Origin: Trichoplax sp. H2
Lineage: Eukaryota; Placozoa; Uniplacotomia; Trichoplacea
Direction: 5' to 3'
Assembly (NCBI GenBank): GCA_003344405.1
Contig: NOWV01000206.1
Coordinates: 62,001 to 126,000 of the forward strand
Length of the DNA stretch: 64,000 bases
The notes beneath the pieces were generated by a model that searched no databases, was not told the DNA's origin, and was given only the letters and a program-made list of their open reading frames with translations. Both the position numbers and the translations under genes were made by a program. This document shows positions 13,384-24,310 of this stretch, in pieces (positions within the stretch are counted from its first letter, which is position 1; the number at the start of each line of letters is the position of its first letter).

Positions 13384-13949
13384 ACTATTCAAAATGTCTT
13401 TAACTTCTCATTACATTATCTAGTATGAGTTTAATGTGACTAATGATTCCATTTCTGTCATTAATATCGACTCATGTAATAACTTACAGTACACTGTACT
13501 ATTCAAAATGTCTTCAAGCTCGCATTACATTATCTAGTATGAGTTTAATGCGACTATACTATTCAAAATGTCTTCAAGTTCGCATTACATTATCTAGTAG
13601 GAGCTTAATGCGACTATACTATTCAAAATGTCTTCAAGTTCGCATTACATTATCTAGTATGAGTTTAATGCGACCATACTATTCAATATGTCTTCAACTT
13701 CTCATTACATTATCTAGTATGAGTTTAGTGTGACTATACTATTCAAAATGTCTTCAACTTCTCATTACATTATCTAGTATGAGTTTAATGTGACCAATGA
13801 TTCCATTTCTGTCATTGATATCGACTCATGTAATGACTTACAGTACACTATACTATTCAAAATGTCTTCAACTTCTCATTCCATTATCTAGTAGGAGTTT
13901 AATGTGACGAATGGTTCCATTTCTATAATTAATATCGACTCATGTAATA
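13384..13949 (+). repeat. Tandem array: seven ~57-60-bp units with three copies of a ~57-bp spacer
   Basis: Units beginning actattcaaaatgtcttcaa start at 13384, 13498, 13558, 13618, 13678, 13738 and 13852. The five from 13498 to 13738 repeat at exactly 60 bp. A second motif, atgattccatttctgtcatt...atcgactcatgtaat, follows units 1, 6 and 7 (from about 13441, 13795 and 13909). The array therefore has a higher-order structure. The 60-bp period is divisible by three, which explains a spurious 96-codon open frame at 13443-13733. Confidence 0.9.
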
Positions 13950-14523
13950 CGTTTGCGTTCATCATGTAACAGCTTTACAGTGTATAGCGAAACCTAAAAA
14001 TACTTGTAGTACAGTATGTGATATTTTCGAAATTGGATCCTCAATTGTATGGATGATAAATCTTCATTTTATCCTTAGTCAGTTTATAGAATTATTATAC
14101 TGTCTGATGGTATGAGGTTCAATAATATACTATACTTAATAACAGTATTCCTCTTTCAAATATATTGCAAGATAGATCCGCAGTATATTTTTACAGCCAT
14201 TCCGCCATGACGGTGAAGTAAATGCTTCAAATAGAATTACTTACCAACAAATAACTCATTAAATAAGCAATAAACAACTACTTTGACAGTAATGCATCAT
14301 CAGCGGTTCGAAATAAAATAAATAAATAACTCTGACTCGTTGACGCATTAAAGTTGCTATTGTAATATTTTATCATGCTACTTTGAATACCACAAGAAAA
14401 ATTGAGTTTTAAGTAATAACAAATTTGAAATTTTTACAGTAAATGATGTTATTTGCAATGTTTATCATAATTTTCGTTTCATTCGAATAAACAGTTACAA
14501 AGTTGAAATGTATAATACGCTCA

Positions 14524-14532
14524 CTATATAAG
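14524..14532 (+). promoter_or_regulatory. Candidate TATA box of the TPR gene
   Basis: ctatataag lies about 190 bases before the ATG of the TPR gene in otherwise non-coding sequence. It is a consensus-like TATA element, but this composition produces such words by chance. Confidence 0.3.
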
Positions 14533-14714
14533 TAGCCTAATGTACAACCTACTTATTTTTCATCTTATTTTTCAATAGATTATCGATCCTTTAGTTACGA
14601 GCAATAAATTCATTATATATATAAAGACAATAACATTCCATCTATCTGGCAATCTTAATCGGCGATATTTTGATTTATTGTACACGAGTTTTTAATACCT
14701 GCAAAATTCAAGCG

Positions 14715-17700
14715 ATGTCTACAATTACTCTTGATCCTGATCGAGTTCAATATTATGTCTGCCTTCTTCTTAGTGGCATATACTTACAGCAAAGTGAATG
14801 CGGGAAGGCTAAACAATTAGCAGAAAAAGCGCGAGAAATAGGTGAGAAGCTGAAGGATGAAATAATGATCGCTGAAAGTTTACATAGATATGGTGACATT
14901 AAGCAAGTGGAAGGACATCTAAATGAAGCATTGAATAGTTATATAAAATCGGTTAATATAAAATTAGGGCATGTAGATGAATGTAATACGAGTATCGCTA
15001 ATTCGTATAAAGAGATAGGAATCATTCACTGTAGTCAATGTAATTATAAAGAGGCTATTTCGATGCTTGAAAAATCACTCGAAATTAGATTGTCAATCCA
15101 TGATCGCAATCATCCCGATGTTGCCGCATCATACAGCAATCTAGCAAATGTGTATTTAGATCAAGGCAAGCATGAAGAAGCTATTTCTATGTATGAGAAG
15201 TCTCTTAAAATTGCATTGTCAGTCTTTGGTCATAATCATCTCGATGTTGCCAAATCATATAATAATCTAGGAAATGTGTATTTGGATCAAGGTAAGCATG
15301 AAGAAGCCATTTCTATGTATCAGAAATCTCTCAAAATTACTTCGTCAGTCTTTAGTCATAATCACCCCGATCTTGCCAAATCATATAATAATATGGGAGC
15401 TGCATATAGACATCAAGGCAAGTATGAACAAGCTATTTCCATGTATGAGAAGTCTCTCAAAATTATACTGTTAGTCTTTGGTAATAATCATCCCGATGCT
15501 GCTAAATCATATAACAACATGGCAGTTGTATATTTTAATCAAGGTAAGAATAAAGAGGCAATTTCTATGTATAATAAGTCTCTCAAAATTACATTATCAG
15601 TTTTTGGTCATAATCATCCCGATGTTGCTGCGTCATATAACAACATGGGAGTTGCACACAGACATCAAGGCAAGTATGAAGAGGCTATTTCTATGCATGA
15701 AAAGTCTCTCGAAATTCAATTGTCAGTTTTGGGTCATAGTCATCCCGATGTTGCCAAATCATATAACAACATAGGAGCTGCATATTTTAATCTAGGCAAA
15801 CATGACAAAGCCATTTCTATGTATGAAAAGTCTCTTGAAATTCAATTGTCTGTCTTTGGTCATAATCACCCTGATGTTGCTGCATCATGTAACAACATGG
15901 GAGTTGTATACAGTAATCAAAGCAAGTATGAAGAGGCTATTCTTATGTATAAGAAATCTCTTAGAATTACTTTATCATTTTTTGGTCATAATCATTCCGA
16001 TGTTGCTAGATCATATAACAACATAGGAGCTGCATGTTTCAATCAAGGCAAATATGAAGAAGCTATTTCTATGTATGAGAAGTCACTTAAAATTCAATTG
16101 TCAGTCTTTGGTTATAGTCATTCCAGTGTTGCTCAATCATATAACAATATAGGATCTACATATTTTAATCTAGGCAAACATGAAGAGGCTATTTCTATGC
16201 TTGAAAAGTCACTTAAAATTCAATTGTCAGTCTTTGGCCATAATCATCCTGATGTTGCCAAATCATATAACGATTTAGGAAGTGTGTATTTAGATCTAGG
16301 CAAATATGAAGAGGCTATTTCTATTTATGAGAAGTCGCTCAGAATTCACTTTTCAGTCTTTGATCACAATCATCCCGATGTTGCTACATCATATAACAAT
16401 ATGGGGGAGGTCTATAAACATCAAGGCAAGCACGAAGAGGCTATTTCTATGTATAAGAAGTCACTCAAAATTCAATTGTCAGTTTATGGCTATAATCATC
16501 CCAGTGTTGCTACATCATATAACAACATGGGAGCTGCATATTCTAACCAAGGCAAGCATGAAGAAGCTATTTCTATGTGTGAGAAATCACTCAAAATTAG
16601 ATTGTCAGTCCTTGATCGTAATCACCCTGATGTCGCTGCATCATATAACAACCTAGGAAATGTATATTTAGATCAAGGCAAGTATGAAGAGGCTATTTAT
16701 TTGTATAAGAAGTCTCTTGAAATTAGATTATCAGCCTTTGGTCATAATCATCGCGATGTTGCTGCGTCATATAACAATCTAGGAATTGTGTATGGTAATC
16801 AAGGCAAACATGAAGAGGCTGTTTATATGTATGAGAAGTCTCTCAAAATCAGATTATTAGTCTTTGGTAGTAATCATCCCAACGTTGCTACATCATATAA
16901 CAACATAGGAGAGGCATATAGACATCAAGGCAAGGATGAAGAGGCTATTTCTATGCATGAGAAGTCACTCAAAATTCAATTATCGCTTTTTGGCCATAAT
17001 CATCCCAATGTTTCTACATCATATAACAACATTGGAACAGTATATAATAATCAAGGAAAGCATAAAGAGGCTATTTCTATGTATGAGAAGTCTCTGAATA
17101 TTCAATTGTCAGTTTTTGGTCATAATCATCCTGATGTTGCTACATCATATAGCAATCTAGGAAATGTGTATTTAGATCAAGGCAAGCATGAAGAGGCTAT
17201 TTCTATCTATGAGAAGTCTCTCAAAATCAGATTGTTAGTTTTTGGTCATAATCACTTCGATGTTGCCAAATCATATAACAACTTGGGAGCTGCATATGGA
17301 CATCAAGACAAGCATGAAGAGGCTATTTCTATGTATAAGGAATCACTCAAAATTCAATTATCAGTCTTTGGTCATAACCATTCCGATGTTGCTACATCAT
17401 ATAACAACATAGGAGAGGTATATAGACATCAAAGCAAGCACGAAGAGGCTATTTATATATATGAGAAGTCTCTCAAAATTAGATTATCTGTCTTTGGTTA
17501 TGATCATCCTGATGTTGCCAAATCATATAATAACATGGGAGCTGCTTACTTAAATCAAGGTAAACATGAAGAGGCTACTTCTATGTATAAGAAGTCACTT
17601 AAAATTACATTGCGAATCTTTAGCCGTAATCATCCTGATGTTGCCAAATTATATAGCAATCTAGGAGATCTGTATGATAAACAAGGCAAGCATAAAGAGA

Positions 17701-18434
17701 GTATTTCTATGTATGAGAAATCTCTCAAAATTACATTGTTAGTCTTTGGTTCCAAGCATCCCGATGTTGCCAAATCATATAACAATCTAGGAAGTGTGTA
17801 TGATAATCAAGGCAAGTATGAAGAAGCTATTTCTATGTATGAGAAATCTCTCAAAATAACATTGTTAGTCTTCGGCCTTAATCATTCGGATGTTGCCAAA
17901 TCATATAACAACCTGGGAGCTGCATATAGACATCAAGGCAAGCATGAAGAGGCTATTTCTATGTATGAGAAGTCACTAAAAATTATATTGTCAGTCTTTG
18001 ACTGCAATCATCTCGACGTTGCAGTATTATACAACAATCTGGGAATTTTGTACTTAGATCAAGGCAAGTATGAAGAAGCTATTCATATGTACGAGAAGTC
18101 TCTCAAAATTAGATTGTTAGCCCTTGATCATAATCATCCCGATATTGCTAATTCGTATAATAACATAGGAGAGGCATATAGACATCAAGGCAAGCATAAA
18201 GAGGCTATTTCTATGCATGAGAAGTCACTCAAAATTCAGTTATTAGTCTTTGATCATAATCATCCCGATATTGCTGCATCGTACAACTATATAGGAGAGG
18301 CATATAGACATCAAGACAAGCATAAAGAGGCTATTTCTATGTATGAGAAGTCACTCAAAATTAAATTGTCGCTCCTTGATCACTATCATCCCGATGATGC
18401 TGCGTCGTACACAATTTATAAAATATGTATTTAG
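14715..18434 (+). CDS. Giant single-exon TPR-repeat protein (kinesin-light-chain/nephrocystin-3 repeat type)
   Basis: 1239 residues from ATG 14715; the in-frame extension to 14670 begins with TTG, so ATG 14715 is preferred. Roughly the first 90 residues hold one or two diverged helical TPR-like units. After these come 26 full 42-residue repeats and one partial repeat. The consensus is AISMYEKSLKI, then LSVFGHNHPDVAKSYNN and a GAAYxxQGKHEE end. The 42-residue period and the HPDVA..YNNLG core mark the TPR_10/TPR_12 class found in kinesin light chains, a protein-interaction solenoid. No other domain, signal peptide or membrane segment was seen. Repeats are homogenised at DNA level (126-bp period), implying recent expansion or concerted evolution. 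The last repeat degenerates (DDAASYTIYKICI) and the array continues beyond the stop in a shifted frame. Partner unknown; cytoplasmic scaffold is inference. Confidence 0.9.
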   Translation: MSTITLDPDRVQYYVCLLLSGIYLQQSECGKAKQLAEKAREIGEKLKDEIMIAESLHRYGDIKQVEGHLNEALNSYIKSVNIKLGHVDECNTSIANSYKEIGIIHCSQCNYKEAISMLEKSLEIRLSIHDRNHPDVAASYSNLANVYLDQGKHEEAISMYEKSLKIALSVFGHNHLDVAKSYNNLGNVYLDQGKHEEAISMYQKSLKITSSVFSHNHPDLAKSYNNMGAAYRHQGKYEQAISMYEKSLKIILLVFGNNHPDAAKSYNNMAVVYFNQGKNKEAISMYNKSLKITLSVFGHNHPDVAASYNNMGVAHRHQGKYEEAISMHEKSLEIQLSVLGHSHPDVAKSYNNIGAAYFNLGKHDKAISMYEKSLEIQLSVFGHNHPDVAASCNNMGVVYSNQSKYEEAILMYKKSLRITLSFFGHNHSDVARSYNNIGAACFNQGKYEEAISMYEKSLKIQLSVFGYSHSSVAQSYNNIGSTYFNLGKHEEAISMLEKSLKIQLSVFGHNHPDVAKSYNDLGSVYLDLGKYEEAISIYEKSLRIHFSVFDHNHPDVATSYNNMGEVYKHQGKHEEAISMYKKSLKIQLSVYGYNHPSVATSYNNMGAAYSNQGKHEEAISMCEKSLKIRLSVLDRNHPDVAASYNNLGNVYLDQGKYEEAIYLYKKSLEIRLSAFGHNHRDVAASYNNLGIVYGNQGKHEEAVYMYEKSLKIRLLVFGSNHPNVATSYNNIGEAYRHQGKDEEAISMHEKSLKIQLSLFGHNHPNVSTSYNNIGTVYNNQGKHKEAISMYEKSLNIQLSVFGHNHPDVATSYSNLGNVYLDQGKHEEAISIYEKSLKIRLLVFGHNHFDVAKSYNNLGAAYGHQDKHEEAISMYKESLKIQLSVFGHNHSDVATSYNNIGEVYRHQSKHEEAIYIYEKSLKIRLSVFGYDHPDVAKSYNNMGAAYLNQGKHEEATSMYKKSLKITLRIFSRNHPDVAKLYSNLGDLYDKQGKHKESISMYEKSLKITLLVFGSKHPDVAKSYNNLGSVYDNQGKYEEAISMYEKSLKITLLVFGLNHSDVAKSYNNLGAAYRHQGKHEEAISMYEKSLKIILSVFDCNHLDVAVLYNNLGILYLDQGKYEEAIHMYEKSLKIRLLALDHNHPDIANSYNNIGEAYRHQGKHKEAISMHEKSLKIQLLVFDHNHPDIAASYNYIGEAYRHQDKHKEAISMYEKSLKIKLSLLDHYHPDDAASYTIYKICI

Positions 18435-18691
18435 ATTAAGGCAAGCATGAAGAAGCTTCTTCGATGTAAGGGAAATCACTCAAAATTCAATCCTCAGTTC
18501 GTTATCACAATTATTCTGATTTTGTCAAATCATATAACAAGATGAAAGTTGCATATAATAATCAGGGCAAATACGAACAGGTTATGTCTGTCCTGGAGAA
18601 ATCATTCAAAATTTTAACTGTCAGTTTTGATCTCAACTTTTGCGATATTGCTACGATTATACACGTATGTAGCAATATTTCACATTACTAA
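18428..18691 (+). pseudogene. Decayed TPR repeats continuing after the TPR gene stop
   Basis: Starting at 18428, in a frame shifted from the main ORF, the sequence still reads YLD-stop-GKHEEASSM-stop-GKSLKIQSS, then DFVKSYNKMKVAYNNQGKYEQVMSVLEKS. These are two further recognisable TPR units with nonsense codons (18437-18439 is TAA) and a frameshift near 18400-18428. The protein was evidently once longer. Confidence 0.8.
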
Positions 18692-20191
18692 AGAGCATCA
18701 ATTAGCTTTTATGGTTGTAGAGAAAAGACATATAAGTCGTATTAACGCTAATAGTAAGATGTTCGAAAGTCCAATAAATTAACGGGCATATGATGATACG
18801 ATCGACTGTGTGAGATAAGGGCTTTACTTTATCTTTAGCGACTAACCCAAAATTTAGACTCTTGCTATGTACGACATAAACTTAGGACCTAGTGTACAGT
18901 GCAAGCTATTAAAACGGTATAAGCGTTGGATATAATACAACAATTCGTCAATTCTGGGGGAACTGTTTTTACGCCAAAGGTGATTTAAAGCTGGCGTGGA
19001 TTGATGAATTATATTAAAAGCATGTTTTAGATCTTACCAATAAAGATGAAGTTAGTATGATATTTCCTATTCAATTTAACCACATTTACAAGAGCGAGCG
19101 CAACTAATCGAGCAAAAACAGTTTTGGGGTGATGTAACTTGAAAGCAATGATGTAGATGATATCGACTCTGTGATTTACAAGGGAAAGTAGGTCAAGGAC
19201 TTTTCATCGAATTGAAAGATCGTGTCAAAGACGTTAGTGAGTTTACTGAGCTATCAGCAAAAACAACGGAAGAAGTGATTAAATTTGCCGAAGTTGCAGG
19301 AAAATTAAAGACAGGTTGATGCCATCAAGTAAAAAATAAAAAAATTAGTGTTAAAACTCAGCTGTTGACGAAAAGCAGATTCTTTAAATTTTGATACTGA
19401 CAATCTAAAATGCACTATTTGCTCAATTTTTGCTATTATAAATGAGTGATGGTCAATACAAATTCTTACTGCTATTCGTATTTCCATATTAGTGTAATTT
19501 GATCTCAATACTCATCATCTAAAAATAGACTAATTTTTTAATCTCTTGCTGTCTTGGTTTTATTTTATCGTTTAAGTAAGTGAGCGGTGATTAATAGAAA
19601 ATTTTACTGCTATTCGCACGTTCCTATTAGTGAAATTGGATGTCGAAATTTGTCATCTGTAACATAATAAGGTTCGATCCTTTCGTCTTGTCAATTTTTA
19701 TCCTGTACAGATATCTGATCATGCTATCATTCTTAGTAATAATCCTCAATTAATTATTGTTGTTATTGTCGTCACTTCCTTATCAATTATCTCCTATTCA
19801 TATACTGTACATGTCTTGATAAATCAAACTTTGTCAAGATTCCTTTGTTAATTAGTATAACAATTATCTTTTCCGATGGGCGACATAACCGGTCATGGCC
19901 ATTATGCAATAAAATTATTAGTTATCGTTAAATTTATTTTTCTGTCTGTTTGTATCGCTTACCAATTAATCTCTTGAATATACTAGTATGAAGCAAGAAA
20001 TTGGTCGTGCAATTCGTTTACATGCTTTTTCATGCTTTGGAAGGTACTTTTATGTATTTTAAGCAATTTCTACATTTGTCCCTATTTTGAAATCGCTCCT
20101 GTAAAATTTAGAAATACTACAGTGACTTTGATAAAAGACTCAGCTTGATCATAGACCAAGCAAGAAAAATGTCGAATATTGTTAGTTCACA
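18692..20191. other. Intergenic with a weak coding trace
   Basis: At 18913-19319 (+) consecutive open pieces read as NGISVGYNTTIRQFWGN..., KHVLDLTNKDEVSMIFP and GLFIELKDRVKDVSEFTEL, broken by stops and one frame change. This could be an old pseudogene or chance; no family was recognised. The rest shows nothing. Confidence 0.35.
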
Positions 20192-20550
20192 CTAGCTAAA
20201 AATAAAAAAGACATGATATCTGCTGCCAGTGGCTATGTCTTCGTCAAAATTATTTTCAATTGAGCCAACTTTTACTTCAATTACTGTATTTTGTAAATAA
20301 ATCTCGAGTATAGTATCTAACATTGACATATCCCTCTATGTACTTAATCCTGACTCTCTGTGATGTATTGTGTTGGGAGAAATTTGTACCATCTCTGTGT
20401 AATCTATTACTCAGTCCACGAATAAAAACCGACCTGCTGTAAAATCTGATCATCTATATGATCTTCTGGTATCTCTAATACTGCATCTATGAATTGATGT
20501 TGTTCATTTCCCTGACACTGATTATAAATGTTTCGATTTTTAAAGTAATC
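20192..20550 (-). CDS. Possible 3' end of an unrecognised spliced gene
   Basis: Two minus-strand open segments join in phase. Exon 20550-20434 (39 codons) is preceded by an AG acceptor (cttcatag) and followed by a weak donor, gtcggt. Exon 20335-20192 (47 codons plus TAG) is preceded by gtacatag. The first contains EQHQFIDAVLEIPEDHIDD and the second VIEVKVGSIENNFDEDIATG; both look protein-like. No upstream exon, start codon or family match was found. Open stretches of this size occur by chance here, so this is a candidate only. Confidence 0.2.
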
Positions 20551-20902
20551 CTATGAAGTAATACAGTAATTACTTTTATTAAGGCCATTAAGCTGATTTC
20601 TTACTGTCATTTACTCATTTTATTTTCATTCCTTGTAAACTCGATTCTATAACAGTCGAGTTAAAGTATTTTTGCAACCGTCCACCTTAGTGAGACAAGC
20701 GATGAATGTTATCCATTAAACTGCAGCATTATAGTACGTTTCATTATGATCAATCATGATTTTAACAAACTGGTGTATCTCTTAGTGGCATCTTGACATT
20801 TGCATCTCAGTATTATATATACTCTACCCATGCATAAGCGTGCAGTAAAGGTATCTAAGCTGCCGCTTTCATTTTACAGTATAGTTGCCTATTTTTCACT
20901 CT

Positions 20903-21216
20903 AGCTACATATCCAATTTCTTGTTTTCCTCTATGTTAGCCAAAAGTATAAGGAGCAACTATCGGCTTGAATATCGAACTATTTATCAGGTAGTGGTCTT
21001 TCAAGTAACAATATATCCAACTACTGTATAGCCAACAACTATCATAGCAAGAACTCATCGTAAGTAAGAAACTGGTCGAGTAGAGTTAATCAGTTTCATA
21101 ACATACGTAGTACTATACAGTGTACAGTATCATTAGCTGATAGCTTTGGTTCATGAAGCCAAAATTTTAACTATCTACTAATAATTTATTATTGTCGGAT
21201 AGTTAGATAGTTAATG
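20903..21216 (+). repeat. Dispersed repeat, copy 2 (inverted relative to 6555-6848)
   Basis: Aligns with the reverse complement of 6555-6848 over its whole length at about three quarters identity by eye, in non-coding sequence. No shared ORF; probably a non-autonomous mobile element. Confidence 0.65.
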
Positions 21217-23033
21217 GACTGTCTAGTTATTCGATAGTTGTCAGCACAGAGTAGTATGATCCTTCAATTGAGTGTTTGGAGTACCGTAGTTACAGTAGAT
21301 GATAATGATGCACTTTGAAAATTTTGAAGCCTAATACTAGATTAGTTTCTATGAAATATGATTCAATTTACTTACTGTTAAAATTAAGCATGTTAAATGT
21401 ATTTATTTTCAAGATTTTAATGCGTCAAAAATTGGGAAATTTCCTTAGCATAATATAGCAAAGCTGGTATACGCTACTATTAAAACGTATAGAATCGTAA
21501 TACGAAAGAAAAGCGAATGTTATGGCGTTAGCCTTTTTTGCAAAGGAGACAAGCCTGTCGATTAGTACTATAGTAGGCATCTTTAGCTCTCATACGTTAC
21601 TTTACATTCAGTATTTTAAAACACTATACGGCTGTTAAAAAATTCTACATGTATTGTAAAATGAAAATGTATGTAATGGGAAGTTTCACGAGGAGAACTG
21701 TTTTAATTACGCTGCAAATGTATCGTAAGACATAGAGACGACTGTAATTATAATTTTTGCCTTGATACATAACTACTATAAAAAGGGAAGAAACGGGACA
21801 GGAAATAGCTGCCATAACAAAAGAGTTGAAAGACTGACGATCATTTATCCAGTCATTCTGCTGTCATAGAAATCGAAGTTGGTCTAAGGCCATAATATCT
21901 TTCACTACAAACCTAACGTAGTAGCCATGAGGCTATTACAACCATACTTCATAAAATCTTCCTAGCAGCTAAATGTGCCTGTAGACTTTCCGAGTCTATG
22001 CCAGACACAATGACCACCATTTTGGATGAATGAATAACCTCTTATTGTGATGATACATGCAGCCACTTTATTAATTAGCAAAACTACGACTATTTCTAGA
22101 TTAGACTTGTCAACTGACCACGACATCGCATAAGGTCTGTAGTTAATAGTATGTCGGTAATGACAAATGATTACATTAGTTTCTATTTACAGTTCACCGG
22201 CATTCCAAAGTGGGAAATAAGTGATGATAGCTATGACCGTTTCACCGCTGATGATTTTACCATCAGGTAGATCTATGGATATGTAGTGCAGCACTCAAAA
22301 ACAGATCATGTTTTGTAGATTAAATCATCGGTTTCATCAATAGATATCTACTACCACTGGATAGGTTATTTCTTAGATACAGTATCGTACTATGTTCTAA
22401 ATTGGACTCCTAGAACTTCCTTTCAATTTAACCATCAAGAAGTACTTTGTCTAGATAAGCATACAGATTGCCTGCCGATATTTGTATAGAGGAATAATCT
22501 GCTCTATTCTAGCAATGATTTGTAGCCAGGGGTTAACAGTCATACTTTATGTATACCTATTATCTCTAGATGTACTAAATATTAACGCCATGGTCTACCT
22601 CTTTCAACGGGTAAAATTGGCATAGATACATTTCTATAAAATTCAGCTGTTTTCTATGTCTATATCCTACACGGGAATCTTAACAGTAGTAGGCCAGTAA
22701 TGTGGTTCATAACGAAATAATAAGCAGGAAAACAATCGAAGTGCAGTCATTACGGATACTAGAAGAGTACGGATTCAAATACTGTATTCCACTCTACCAT
22801 ATATACAGTATTCCCCTAAGTACTAAGCAAGAATTAAAATCATCGGATGCAACGAGACATACTCAATTTCTATATTTTAAACTAGTTTTCAAAGATTTAT
22901 AATATCGTCTTTTAAAAATTTTATATAAAATTATGAAGCCGTAATCAATAGATTTGAAACGTATACTCCAATATTCCGCCTGTTGTTAAAGGTATATGAG
23001 CGTATAAATGAACTATAATTTGTTCTTTAAATG
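21217..23033. other. Intergenic; strand-ambiguous coding traces at 21.9-22.9 kb
   Basis: The stretch 22193-22266 has an acceptor (tttctatttacag) and a donor (cag|gtagat) around the frame FTGIPKWEISDDSYDRF on the plus strand. The same DNA read on the minus strand gives SIDLPDGKIISGETVIAI. Neither could be extended into a convincing gene model. Nothing else was recognised. Confidence 0.3.
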
Positions 23034-23350
23034 ATTTGCCCACCCTAGTGTTGAGATGACATTAATCCAGTACTGTAGTAGCGCTTATTGTTACAGCCCA
23101 TACGCTAATAATATGTCGTCAGAAACCAATTTTGAGTAAACGTTCTACTCTTAAATGTTAACTATTATTTGCGTTAACATAAGACTAATATAATGTAATT
23201 TAGCTACGATTTGCCTATTGAAAGATTTGCCCACCCTTGTCTTGCAATGACGTTAATACAGTATTGTACTAGCGTTTATTATAATATTAATTTATCCAGC
23301 CCATATAACATGTCGTCAGAAACCAATTTCGGTCAGGCATCCAGCTTTGA
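23034..23350 (+). repeat. Diverged tandem duplication, period about 188 bp
   Basis: Copy 23034-23145 and copy 23222-23330 share atttgcccaccct, cattaat(c/a)cagta and the block atgtcgtcagaaaccaattt, with an insertion in the second copy. Non-coding. Confidence 0.65.
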
Positions 23351-24310
23351 AATCTTAACTATTATTTGATTAGGATACTGTCTATTGTTTACAAATTGCT
23401 AATTACTATCGATCTATGATTGTGCCTTTACTGCTATTGTTCTCTACTAACTTTAGCATGAACCTTATCAAGAAAGGATATAACCTTTCACAGTTTTGCA
23501 GCTAGGGTAAAGTGCTAGCTACTGCAATGATGTTTTAAACGGTCGTTAAGAGCTATTATTAACGTTACACCTTTCTACAATTTATATTTATAGTATACCA
23601 GTAACGAACAATAAATTGATAATTTATCCATAGCTAGATCGACCTTTGTATGCTAATTTCAACGCCTTCGTTCTCACTTTGTTCGTGTTATCTCTAATTG
23701 TTTTAATAACAAAAAGCAGTTTTAGATTGTTTCATGTACAAGCTTGAAGATAGCAAGCATAGATTTACGAAACAATAATTAAAACGTCTTGAATAAGATA
23801 GCATTTAGGGATAATAGGCGTACAAATTGAATCATGTAGACTAAGAGGCTGAATTAACAATCACGGCAACAAGACAATTATAGAATTGTAGTTCTAAAGA
23901 ATCGCATAAATTCTGTGTACCAATAACTAATCAATCACCATGACAATTAACGACTTAAAACTATGAGAATGCAAATTAAGTTTGATGAGTAACCATCAAC
24001 ATTCCGGCGCTAATACAACAAAAGATTACATCCTATTATATATATTATGTTTCGTAATTGAATATATTCCTCGGCCCTTGCCGATTGTCAGTCATAAATT
24101 AATCGTCAATTTTTTCGTCACTTTGTTAAAACAGACATATGTTGCATCTGAGCGAGAAACATTTAATTAACGAAGAAGTTATATTCCATTCCAAGTGATC
24201 TTAGAAAAGTGTAATTTCTTTTCAATTAAATCACACATTTTTATTGGCCGTGGTCTTAAATAGCAGCACATATTCGAAAATTACCATTCTAAATTATTAC
24301 AGTTACCAGG
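23351..24310. other. Upstream region of the first GPCR gene
   Basis: No gene recognised. It must contain the promoter and 5' UTR of the GPCR at 24311. A 61-codon ATG frame at 23985-24170 is at chance level. Confidence 0.5.

Noticed and set aside
13443-13733. 96-codon ORF with internal repeats
   Set aside because: Created by a 60-bp tandem array whose period is a multiple of three.
15274-16656. Plus-strand ORFs in another frame inside the TPR gene
   Set aside because: Shadows of the 126-bp repeat read out of frame.
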